Of a stretch of DNA of 9,368 nt, positions 1-6,015 are shown piece by piece (position 1 is the first letter of the stretch; the number at the start of each line of letters is the position of its first letter). The stretch covers positions 1,244 through 10,611 of the forward strand of contig PMXH01000606.1 of NCBI GenBank assembly GCA_003165855.1, given 5' to 3'. The DNA is from Acidobacteriaceae bacterium (GTDB lineage: Bacteria; Acidobacteriota; Terriglobia; Terriglobales; Acidobacteriaceae). The notes beneath the pieces were generated by a model, which did no database searches, was not told the origin of the DNA, and saw only the letters and a list, made by a program, of their open reading frames with translations. The position numbers and the translations under genes were made by a program.

Positions 1-1005
1 GCTGGTGCCGTATTGTCCGCGGTTCAGCCTCAGACGAAGCGGGCCGAAATCGGTCGACTGAAAATGCTTCCAAGGACCCCACGGCTGACTTGCTTCATAG
101 AGCTCATGCGTGCTGCAGGACCATGACGCAAAAATGTACTTCTGCAAAGGCGCGTCGTACGTGACACCGCCCTGCGCAATTACCTGCTGGTAGGGCGGGC
201 AATCCGGTCCGAACATGACGGGATAGAGCAGGCGCGTGTCGGTGAGCACGGGCATCTTCTTGGTGATGTCCTCGGTCCAGACGGGCGCCCCATCTACATT
301 GGTGCCGGCATAAAACTCCCAGTCCGCGCGCTTCTGTACCTTGTCGGCAGGCACGCGGCCAAGGTACATCGTCTCCTGCGAACGCCAGTTGTTGTCGAGA
401 CCGTAGGCATAGACATAACCATCGATCGCGTTCGCAGAATCTTGGCCATAATCGAGGAAGAAGACAGTGGTGAACTTGTAGGCTTTTGGGCTTGCGGGGT
501 TCGTGGGCGTGCCGAACATAGGCGCGTTTGCATTCCAAGTCCAGGTGACTCCGTTATCGACGGATTTGGCGATCGAGGCAGCCGGCGCGTCATCGAAGGT
601 CGATTCATTCAGATTCTGAAACGCGAGATAGATGGCTCCTCCTCTGCAGAGCATACCCGTCGGTTTGCGGGTATAGACACTGCCGCTCCAATTCGTGCCA
701 ACATTGGTCGCGATCGTGGTGCCGGTCAACTCTCTCGGCGTGCCGCTGATGCGACTTACCGCCATGTCGGTGTAAACGTCGCCAAAGCCTGTACCATCGC
801 CATTGCCTGCATACAGGTTGTCGTCATTTGCCCAGCATGAGGGCCAGAGATCGCCATTCCCCGTCATCTGGTAGGTGGAGAAACGTTCCTCCGCGATGGT
901 GGAGAAAAACTTGCTCTCCGGCGGAGTTTGCGCCGCGCATGATGGAAGGAGCAGCAGGCCGAGAAAAAAGAAGCAAAAAGTGCGCAGAACGAAGTTGCAA
1001 CGCAT
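1..1005 (-). CDS. Exported DUF4185/sialidase-like protein, C-terminus beyond window
   Basis: The reading frame is open from an ATG at 1005 to the left edge (335 codons) with no stop, so the gene is 3'-truncated by the window. The start is supported by GGGGAG about 9 bases upstream. Residues 1-25 form an export signal: a Phe/Leu-rich core followed by LPSCAAQ, which could be a non-ideal lipobox (Cys23) or an ordinary AXA-type cleavage site. The mature part has GDLWPSCWANDDNLYAGNGD (about 51-70), which resembles the start of DUF4185 proteins, and a perfect Asp-box SVDNGVTW (148-155, S-x-D-x-G-x-T-W), the turn motif of sialidase-type beta-propellers. A secreted or outer-surface carbohydrate-related role is inferred from the fold. 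Substrate and catalytic residues cannot be assigned. It faces away from the mobile-element scar at 1196 and shares no operon with the right-hand genes. Confidence 0.8.
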   Translation of the reverse strand, partial: MRCNFVLRTFCFFFLGLLLLPSCAAQTPPESKFFSTIAEERFSTYQMTGNGDLWPSCWANDDNLYAGNGDGTGFGDVYTDMAVSRISGTPRELTGTTIATNVGTNWSGSVYTRKPTGMLCRGGAIYLAFQNLNESTFDDAPAASIAKSVDNGVTWTWNANAPMFGTPTNPASPKAYKFTTVFFLDYGQDSANAIDGYVYAYGLDNNWRSQETMYLGRVPADKVQKRADWEFYAGTNVDGAPVWTEDITKKMPVLTDTRLLYPVMFGPDCPPYQQVIAQGGVTYDAPLQKYIFASWSCSTHELYEASQPWGPWKHFQSTDFGPLRLRLNRGQYGTS

Positions 1006-1033
1006 GGAGAGGTTCTCCCCGAGAATGGTAGAT

Positions 1034-1062
1034 AGAATAGCCTACCGAGATTGTGGATTCAA
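1034..1062 (-). promoter_or_regulatory. Putative sigma70-type promoter for the DUF4185-like gene
   Basis: On the minus strand, TTGAAT (1062-1057) is followed after exactly 17 bases by TATTCT (1039-1034). This resembles a -35/-10 pair with correct spacing. It would start transcription near 1027, about 22 bases before the ATG at 1005. Each hexamer matches its consensus at only four positions, so this is a reasonable prediction rather than a certain one. The flanked palindrome lies a few bases upstream of the -35 box. Confidence 0.4.
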
Positions 1063-1069
1063 TCCTTAT

Positions 1070-1117
1070 AGAAAAAGGGTAGTGGTGCAGTTTGAACTGC
1101 ACCACTACCAGAAAAAG
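1070..1117. repeat. Palindromic unit flanked by 8-bp direct repeats (MITE/REP-like)
   Basis: Arms 1078-1092 (GGTAGTGGTGCAGTT) and 1095-1109 (AACTGCACCACTACC) are perfect 15-bp inverted repeats separated by TG. The 8-mer AGAAAAAG occurs immediately outside both ends, at 1070-1077 and 1110-1117, with no base to spare. A palindrome bounded exactly by a direct repeat is what a short inserted element with an 8-bp target duplication would leave. The alternatives are an operator for a dimeric regulator just upstream of the promoter at 1034-1062, or a hairpin followed on the minus strand by CCTTTTTC that could act as a terminator, although no minus-strand gene is seen reading into it. Confidence 0.7.
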
Positions 1118-1195
1118 AGAGAACCAGCCGAGTTTCAGCGCCATAGGGCGACAGCCTCATGCTAGACGAGGCCCCTCCCCTAAGAGGAAACTGAG

Positions 1196-2266
1196 ATGTT
1201 CGTCCTTTCCTCGTTTACCAGCGATCACCTGGAACTGTTGCTGAGAAACGACCCTCCGATCAAGCACGTGGTTTTCTGCCTGGATCCGGACAAAGCCGGA
1301 AAAGACGGGACCGCGCGCGCGATCAAAGTGATCGAAGAAGTCTTTTCCGGCAATATTGGACTTCCAGTAGACATTGTTGCCATGCCCGAGGGCGGCGGCG
1401 ACCCGGATAAGTTCGTTCGGGGTTTCGGGATCAAGAGTTTTCGTAGTCTTGAGCGGCTCGATCTATTCAGCTGGCGCATGAAAGAAACCGTAGAAAGAGG
1501 CGAAGACTCTCTTCAAGTCGCTGAGAATGCTGTGGGTTTGATTCTCAATGAACCCAACATCCTGCGCCGGCGGCAGATGGCGAAGAGACTAGCTTCCGTT
1601 ACGGGGCAGCCGGAAGACGTCATCTGGGCTGAGGTCGAGCGGCGCGTCGATGTCGACAAGGCCGCGGCCCAGGAACAGAAATCCTCCATCGTTCATAAAA
1701 TGATCCGGGATATTGGTAAGAATCCGAATCGTTCGTCCCAGCTGGTTGCAGAAGCCTCCACGCAGATTGAACTGGTCGACAAGGCTAAGCATGGCTATGA
1801 CCTGCGGAGCGCGGTCAGCGCCCTGGATCTGGCCTATGAACGCGCCGACAAGAACGACAGCCGGGTAGGTCTCTATACCGGCTTCGATCTGTTCGACGAC
1901 AAGATGCGGGGTGTGCCTAAGTTCGATAAATTCATCAGTTTACCCGGCAAACCGAACTCTGGGAAAAGTACATGGTGTGACAACTTAGCTTTGAGAATAG
2001 CCGAAGACAAGCGAAACAAAGACGTTCTTGTCTTCTTTCATACAGCGGATGACTCGCTATATGAGCGGCATTCGAGGATCCTCGGATCCCGGTTCAATAT
2101 CCCCAGCGAGATGTTTGAGAGCCCGGGATTTTATCTGGGCGACCCGGAAGCAGCTGACGGTGGACGTCAAAGCCGGGCACGCCGTCCGGCATTACAAAGT
2201 CGTGAAGTCCGATCGACCTGTGGATCTCGTGTTCCAGTCGGTCAAGACCGGCGCCGCTATACGTGA
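1196..2266 (+). pseudogene. Truncated phage-type primase-helicase (TOPRIM-DnaB-like) fragment
   Basis: The frame runs 356 codons from an ATG with AGAGGA upstream, but only about residues 1-315 (to about 2140) look like a real protein. Residues 24-39 contain the TOPRIM DxD motif within CLDPDKAGKDG, and 64-71 are PEGGGDPD, both typical of DnaG/phage primase domains. The preceding TOPRIM segment with the conserved Glu and any zinc finger are absent, because a TAA lies in frame at 1181. Residues 230-290 begin a RecA-like helicase with Walker A GKPNSGKST (251-259) and a following strand VLVFFHTADDSLYER. After about residue 315 the frame leaves the helicase and reads, out of frame, through the recombinase fragment to a stop at 2266. 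The helicase C-terminus (Walker B, H4 and arginine finger) is gone. The gene is therefore a 5'- and 3'-truncated remnant, probably inactive, from a phage, satellite or integrative element. Confidence 0.75.
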
Positions 2267-2582
2267 CAACAATATCCTGACACGGCATATCAAGCCGGCC
2301 GCGCGCAAAATTGCCCTGCCCTGGATCAACTGGCGTTGCCTGCGAACCTCGCATGCGACCTGGATGGTGGAGGCGGGCGCCAACCCCAAAGACGTGCAAG
2401 GCCAGATGCGGCACTCCCGCATTTCGACCACGTTGGACATTTATGCGCAGTTCGTGCCGGAGTCACAGCGGCGCGCACTCGCCAAGATGTCTGCAATGGT
2501 GGAGTCTCGCACGTCAAAGCCGATTGCAGCAGCAAGTACAGCCAGTATTTCCATGCCGCAGCAATCGCGCATGGTGAATTAG
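2205..2582 (+). pseudogene. Tyrosine recombinase (phage integrase) C-terminal fragment
   Basis: This reads in a different frame from the overlapping primase-helicase remnant. Recognisable protein starts around DLVFQSVKTG (about 2220) and ends at a TAG at 2582. It carries the C-terminal catalytic core: box-II-like WRCLRTSHAT with the catalytic Arg in LRTSH, then GQMRHSRISTTLDIYAQ with the RHS His and the nucleophilic Tyr in DIYAQ. The usual H-x-x-R His position holds Arg (R-C-L-R). That may be normal for this subgroup or may be damage. The N-terminal SAM-like arm-binding domain and the first catalytic Arg box are missing; an intact enzyme would be about 350-400 residues. The upstream boundary, between about 2140 and 2215, is uncertain and marks the deletion joint with the helicase. 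The stop lies 73 bases before a tRNA 3' half, the usual position for an integrase gene beside its attachment site. Confidence 0.78.
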
Positions 2583-2598
2583 CCAGTTGCAAAGAATT

Positions 2599-2618
2599 TT
2601 GGAGCCAATTGGAGCCAA
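2599..2618. repeat. Two tandem TTGGAGCCAA 10-mers, possible integrase arm sites
   Basis: TTGGAGCCAA occurs twice head to tail with no spacer, and each unit is itself almost palindromic (TTGG-AG-CCAA). The pair lies between the recombinase stop (2582) and the tRNA-derived site (2656). Short direct repeats in this position are often arm-type binding sites of tyrosine recombinases. That role is inferred from position only. Confidence 0.5.
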
Positions 2619-2655
2619 AACCAGGTGGGACGATGGAGCTAAGTCGTTGAAAATG

Positions 2656-2700
2656 TGGTGGCCAGGGACGGAGTTGAACCGCCGACGCCAGCCTTTTCAG
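2656..2700 (-). other. tRNA-Phe(GAA) 3' half, putative attachment site
   Basis: Read on the minus strand, these 45 bases are a tRNA from the anticodon loop to CCA. They comprise anticodon loop CTGAAAA (2700-2694, anticodon GAA), 3' anticodon stem GGCTG, 5-base variable loop GCGTC, T-stem GGCGG/CCGTC (one G-U pair), T-loop TTCAACT, 3' acceptor strand CCTGGCC, discriminator A and encoded CCA (2658-2656). The matching 5' parts (acceptor GGCCAGG, D-arm, CAGCC stem strand) are not present to the right of 2700, so this is not a functional tRNA gene. Homology starts exactly at the anticodon loop, the usual crossover place for tyrosine recombinases, and an integrase remnant lies beside it. It is best read as an att core. 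The CCA end faces the integrase. Confidence 0.8.
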
Positions 2701-2823
2701 TGCGACGTTATGTTGTAGTTTCAACAACTTAAGTGACTCTGGGTGGCCGCCTAAGTCCTTGAAACGTCGTTAGAGACGTGACGACCGTGGGTTGGAATCG
2801 TGGGTTCAAGCATGGCTTCCGCT

Positions 2824-2994
2824 TCAAGCATTCGATAACGAAAAAAACCGAAGGGTGGTTCTTCGGAGAAACTCCTGGCTTGTCGTCCTACGACTGGGAT
2901 CGAGCGCTGCTGCCTGAGCACACAACAATTTTGCGCATAGACAGACGCCTACACCGAACCACAAATATGTTAAGTTGGCGGCTCGTCGATTCAT
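2824..2994 (-). pseudogene. Possible fossil of a propeller-type sensor kinase N-terminus
   Basis: A 56-codon frame starts at ATG 2994 with MNRRAANLTYLWFGVGVCLC, a signal-peptide-like start (basic n-region, hydrophobic core). It continues CAQAAALDPSRRTTSQEF and stops at 2824. The ALDPSRR stretch right after the signal peptide resembles the mature start of the large periplasmic Reg_prop two-component sensors common in Acidobacteria and Bacteroidetes. The expected next motif (tryptophan- and DGLP-like) and the rest of the protein are absent. There is no clear Shine-Dalgarno, and the frame reads through the terminator hairpin at 2841-2866. I take it as a decayed remnant. It could equally be a chance frame. 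Confidence 0.3.
2841..2866 (-). terminator. Rho-independent terminator of the leftward operon
   Basis: On the minus strand, CCGAAG (2866-2861) and CTTCGG (2853-2848) form a perfect 6-bp stem around a 7-base loop, followed directly by seven T (2847-2841). This is a classical intrinsic terminator. The nearest upstream minus-strand gene is the propeller gene ending at 3181, so it would close that transcript after a trailer of about 315 bases. The opposite strand has no T-tract after the stem. Confidence 0.7.
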
Positions 2995-3132
2995 CGTGGC
3001 AGTTTATCACTCTTATCACACCTTCTCTTGGTGCGTCGTATGCCTCCCACGCGCGAAGAGCCAAAAACAGGCTTCGCCGAGATCAACAACAACTTCCAAA
3101 GCCGGCTCCAGGTAGAGAGAAAACACTCGACC

Positions 3133-3151
3133 GCCAAGAGAAAATCTTGGC
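3133..3151 (-). other. Hairpin just downstream of the propeller gene stop
   Basis: GCCAAGA (3133-3139) and TCTTGGC (3145-3151) form a 7-bp stem with a GAAAA/TTTTC loop, about 30 bases after the stop at 3181 on the minus strand. No T-tract follows directly, so it may serve as a weak terminator or as 3'-end protection of the mRNA. This is low-value evidence. Confidence 0.3.
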
Positions 3152-3180
3152 AGACGGTTTGATCGGTTGACTAGGATCTT

Positions 3181-4644
3181 TCACTTCGTGGCGCTTGAAG
3201 CGTTCGTTTGGCGCAATACGACTTGCGATGAGTCCTTGCCGTCGGTAACGAGCAGATATCTCCGCGGGGGCGCATCTGAAGAAGCCGATTCTCCCCGAGA
3301 CAAGGACTTCAAGGGCCCGATCGCTTGAACGATTCCCGCGCCGTCAGGATTCGTCTTTAGTACCGCGAGCGGCTCAAGTTTCCCATATGGCGCACGGTCT
3401 GACTCCGCAAGATACACCTGATATTGGCATTTGGGTGCAAGGCCTGCGGCCGCGATCTGGACCAGGTCCAACAATCCGAGTGAATTTACGGCTACGGAGG
3501 CTTGCGCATTCGGTAGTGCGGTTCCCGCCGCGCTCAGATGCAACCGCGCGTTGTTAGCTGCTGCTCCGAGCGGCACGAGATTCTGGGTACCGTCGCCGGA
3601 CGGAACCGCGTTGGGCACATACACCAGGGCTTGTGTTGTCTGCCCAATGGGAATCTCGGCGATGACTTTATTGCTCAATGTGTCGATCGCGGCGGCCATT
3701 TCTCCGTTCTCCAGCGCGACGTAGACTCTGGAGCCGTCGCCGGAAGGCCAGATTCCGTGAGGGAGGCTTCCTACGGGAATCGTCGCAACCAACTCCGGAG
3801 TCGGGCCTCTGCGGTAAGCCTTCACTTCGTTCGCGCCTCCGATGGTTACGTAGGCGAACTTGCCGTTCCGGTTGTTGACGAAGTTTACGTGATTTGAAAT
3901 CGGACCGACGTCCAACACGGCTTTTTGGTCGAACGGCGGCTGCGCACTGAACACCTGTACTTTGCCTGCATCTTTCAGCGTAATCCACACTTCATCATTC
4001 TCCGGGCTCACGGCGATATTCGGACAAAACGGGCTGGCTTGGGGCAGTCTTTTCACGATTGCATGCGAGGCTGCATCGATTACTGTCAACTCGGGAGTGA
4101 AGCTGGAGCAGACAAAAGCGTACTTGCCGTCGGGGCCAAACATGGCCATGCCGGGGCCGTTGGCCAATTCAATGCGGCGCGTTTCTTTCATCTGCACCGG
4201 ATCGATGACCGAAATATAATTCTCGCCACGGACAGTCACCCACAACTCGCGCCCGTCGGGAGTAAAGAATGCTTCGTGCGGCGAACGGCCCACGTACACC
4301 TTGCCCTTGATCTGGTTGCTGGCGGTATCGATCAGCGTGACGGAATTCGAACCAACCGACACCACTACCAGGGTCTTCGAGTCTGGCGAGTAGCCGAGCC
4401 CATGGACGAGCAATTCGCCTCGATAGAGCGGGCTTAAAGCACCAGGTATGGGATCGCCAAGCCGGATCACACCCAACAATTTGTTGGTCGAGGGATCAAT
4501 GACGGAGACCGTGTTCGAGGTTTGGTCGGCTGCATAGACACGATCATGGGCCGACACAGGAATATCTTGACCGCCCCAAGGTGCCTGTTGCGCAGAAGCA
4601 CACGAAAGAAAGAAGAAGAAAGATACCGCGCCAATTAGTCTCAT
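3181..4644 (-). CDS. Secreted YVTN-family beta-propeller protein
   Basis: The chosen start is ATG 4644 (487 aa), giving MRLIGAVSFFFFLSCASAQQ, a short Sec signal with an ASA cleavage site after residue 18, and GGAG 8 bases upstream. A longer in-frame start at 4722 would overlap the upstream gene and bury the signal. Residues from about 28 to 365 hold repeated blades of the YVTN/YncE type: VSVIDPSTNKLLGVIRLG, VTLIDTASNQIKGKVYVG, ISVIDPVQMKETRRIEL, LTVIDAASHAIVKRLP and AAIDTLSNKVIAEIPIG, each preceded by a PDG- or GDG-type turn. From about 385 to 480 a second, probably beta-sandwich, domain follows that I do not recognise. The protein is exported and likely a periplasmic or surface binding scaffold; its ligand is unknown. 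Its start lies 2 bases after the DUF305 stop, so the pair is probably translationally coupled and functionally linked. Confidence 0.88.
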   Translation of the reverse strand: MRLIGAVSFFFFLSCASAQQAPWGGQDIPVSAHDRVYAADQTSNTVSVIDPSTNKLLGVIRLGDPIPGALSPLYRGELLVHGLGYSPDSKTLVVVSVGSNSVTLIDTASNQIKGKVYVGRSPHEAFFTPDGRELWVTVRGENYISVIDPVQMKETRRIELANGPGMAMFGPDGKYAFVCSSFTPELTVIDAASHAIVKRLPQASPFCPNIAVSPENDEVWITLKDAGKVQVFSAQPPFDQKAVLDVGPISNHVNFVNNRNGKFAYVTIGGANEVKAYRRGPTPELVATIPVGSLPHGIWPSGDGSRVYVALENGEMAAAIDTLSNKVIAEIPIGQTTQALVYVPNAVPSGDGTQNLVPLGAAANNARLHLSAAGTALPNAQASVAVNSLGLLDLVQIAAAGLAPKCQYQVYLAESDRAPYGKLEPLAVLKTNPDGAGIVQAIGPLKSLSRGESASSDAPPRRYLLVTDGKDSSQVVLRQTNASSATK

Positions 4645-4646
4645 AA

Positions 4647-5063
4647 TTATTGCTCCTTGCCCGCGTAAACGACGGGTGAATGTTCTTTTGCTGCCGATTT
4701 TGACTCGTGCTGCTTCAGCCAAAGCTGCATCAACTCGATCTCTGATTGCTGGTCTGTGATGATCTCCTGCGCCAGCCGTCGCATCTGTGGGTCTTTCCCG
4801 TAGATCAATTGCGTCTTGGCCATGTCGATTGCCGCCTGGTGGTGCGGAAGCATCATTTTGACGAAATCAACATCGCCGTCGCCGGATGTTTTGAGTATTG
4901 CCATGGCCGTATGCATCGCATCCATACTTCGCAATAGCTCAGACCAGCCAGGATCGGTCTTTGCAGAGCTATTGTGCGAATGAGAGTCCTGTCCCCATTC
5001 AGGGAGTGCAAACGTGAGAACGAAAAACGCAACTATCACGTAGCGCCATGCAATCTTCTTCAT
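4647..5063 (-). CDS. DUF305 secreted metal-handling-type protein
   Basis: The ATG at 5063 is chosen because AGGAGGAG lies 4 bases upstream and it begins a signal peptide (MKKIAWRYVIVAFFVLTFAL, 138 aa in total). A start at 5099 would add 12 charged residues before the signal. The mature protein has the DUF305 hallmarks: a Met/His-rich first helix (M48, M50, H51, M54), MMLPHHQAAIDMAK (about 70-83) and the second helix EIITDQQSEIELMQLWL (about 100-116). It is a ferritin-like helical fold. Some DUF305 proteins, such as cyanobacterial CopM, bind copper in the periplasm, and the family often sits beside metal efflux genes. Copper or silver handling is inferred here from those residues and from the RND pump in the same run of genes. 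It lies 51 bases after the LysR gene and overlaps nothing. TAA-TT-ATG links it to the propeller gene. Confidence 0.88.
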   Translation of the reverse strand: MKKIAWRYVIVAFFVLTFALPEWGQDSHSHNSSAKTDPGWSELLRSMDAMHTAMAILKTSGDGDVDFVKMMLPHHQAAIDMAKTQLIYGKDPQMRRLAQEIITDQQSEIELMQLWLKQHESKSAAKEHSPVVYAGKEQ

Positions 5064-5114
5064 ACTTCTCCTCCTGAGTTCACGAGCATCAGTGCGCACC
5101 GCAAATAGATCAGC

Positions 5115-5924
5115 TCAATGACGCGAGCACGCGACTCGCAAATCCTTGTGCCTCCTCGGTCGGTAGATCGCCCACGACGAAATCGCCCAGCGCGAAACGA
5201 ATCCCACCCCGAGTCCTGCTTCCACTGTGGACTTGATGGCTTCCGTAGAGTCCAGGTCCATGACCCTCTTAAAGGATTTGAGTCCGATCCCGGCCTTCTC
5301 CAGCGCCTTCTCGACCACCCGGCGGGAGCCTGAGCCCTGTTCGCGCATGAGAAGAGTCGATTCTAGAAGTTGAGGGCGCGACAGACGATCAGGTTTAAAA
5401 CCTCTTGGTGTTATCAAGACCAATTCATCTTCCGTGAAAGGCTCGACACGCACACTTCGATCTCGTGCGGGGCCTTCGATTAGCCCGACCGAGACCTTGC
5501 CGTTCAGCAGAAGCTGCACCACTTCGCTGGTGTTGCCGCTGTGCAACGAGAACTGGACGCGAGGATGCTCGCTAATGAACGCGCCCAGCAATCGCGGGAA
5601 GACGTAATGCGCGATGGTGGTGGAGACTCCCAGAAAAAAATCTCCCGACACTTCGCCTTCGCCATCGCCCAACCCTTGCTCGGCTTCCGAGAGCAGAGTT
5701 GCAACCTTGTTCGCATAACCGAGTAGAATCGACCCTTGCCGAGTCAAGGAGATCCGGCCAGCAGTGCGGTCGAAGAGGCGGACCCCGAGATCATTTTCCA
5801 ATGCCTTGATTTGAAGCGACACGGCGGGTTGGGACAAGAAAAGATGTTCTGCGGCTTTGCGAAAGTTCAGGTGTTCAGCAACGGTACGAAACACCTTGAG
5901 CCGAAAATGTTCTAGCTGTGCCAA
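5115..5924 (-). CDS. LysR-type transcriptional regulator with atypical C-terminus
   Basis: The N-terminal winged helix-turn-helix is clear: FRLKVFRTVAEHLNFRKAAE then LSQPAVSLQIKALENDLGVRLFDR (about 7-53), followed by a linker helix (61-90). The effector domain starts at GDFFLGVSTTIAHYVFPRLL and includes REQGSGSRRVVEKALE (194-209) and LDSTEAIKSTVEAGLGVGFV (224-243), typical of the CysB/CbbR branch. After GFVSRWAI the family would continue about 40 residues; here a basic unrelated tail ends at residue 269, so the last strand and helix are missing through a 3' deletion or frameshift. The start is uncertain: TTG at 5924 is the only usual codon, there is no Shine-Dalgarno, and family-like HDLQ codons extend upstream without an ATG. 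It precedes DUF305 by 51 bases and may control that pair or the RND genes. Confidence 0.82.
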   Translation of the reverse strand: MAQLEHFRLKVFRTVAEHLNFRKAAEHLFLSQPAVSLQIKALENDLGVRLFDRTAGRISLTRQGSILLGYANKVATLLSEAEQGLGDGEGEVSGDFFLGVSTTIAHYVFPRLLGAFISEHPRVQFSLHSGNTSEVVQLLLNGKVSVGLIEGPARDRSVRVEPFTEDELVLITPRGFKPDRLSRPQLLESTLLMREQGSGSRRVVEKALEKAGIGLKSFKRVMDLDSTEAIKSTVEAGLGVGFVSRWAISSWAIYRPRRHKDLRVACSRH

Positions 5925-6015
5925 TTGGAGATCATGCCGGAAAGCAAAGCATCGTGGTTTGATTTTAGCGCGAGCTGGACAAATTCATCGAAGCGCTGCT
6001 GCTGGCGCGAGGGAG

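Larger units (their letters stand above)
2701..3180. other. Gene-poor stretch between att core and propeller operon
   Basis: No intact gene is convincing here. On the minus strand there is a 56-codon fossil (2824-2994) and a terminator (2841-2866). A plus-strand frame at 2778-3170 has no recognisable domain, no Shine-Dalgarno and a composition like a shadow frame. Near the tRNA fragment, CGACGTT (2702-2708) and a later AACGTCG form a spaced 7-bp inverted pair, too weak to interpret. A 7-bp hairpin at 3133-3151 is listed separately. Confidence 0.5.

Noticed and set aside
104..608. Minus-strand frames inside the left-edge gene
   Set aside because: They are alternate frames of the DUF4185-like gene that runs uninterrupted from 1005 to the edge with a signal peptide and an Asp-box.
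2073..2084. Perfect 12-bp palindrome CGAGGATCCTCG
   Set aside because: It lies inside the helicase coding sequence with no flanking repeats. Palindromes of this size arise by chance in GC-rich coding DNA.
2656..2700. A complete, functional tRNA-Phe gene
   Set aside because: There is no D-arm, 5' acceptor strand or complementary 5' anticodon stem to the right of 2700.
2778..3170. 130-codon plus-strand frame as a gene
   Set aside because: No domain, no ribosome site, low-complexity basic end. It overlaps a clear minus-strand terminator and a fossil frame.
4355..4375. CACCACTACC shared with one arm of the 1078-1109 palindrome
   Set aside because: Only 10 bases match, within codons of the propeller gene and without the second arm or flanking repeats. 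It is a chance match.
3538..4437. Long plus-strand frames opposite the propeller gene
   Set aside because: They mirror a minus-strand gene with signal peptide and YVTN repeats. No start signals or domains were seen.
5092..5099. GTGCGCAC palindrome upstream of the DUF305 gene as an operator
   Set aside because: Eight bases only, no LysR-type T-N11-A context that I could defend, and no second copy.
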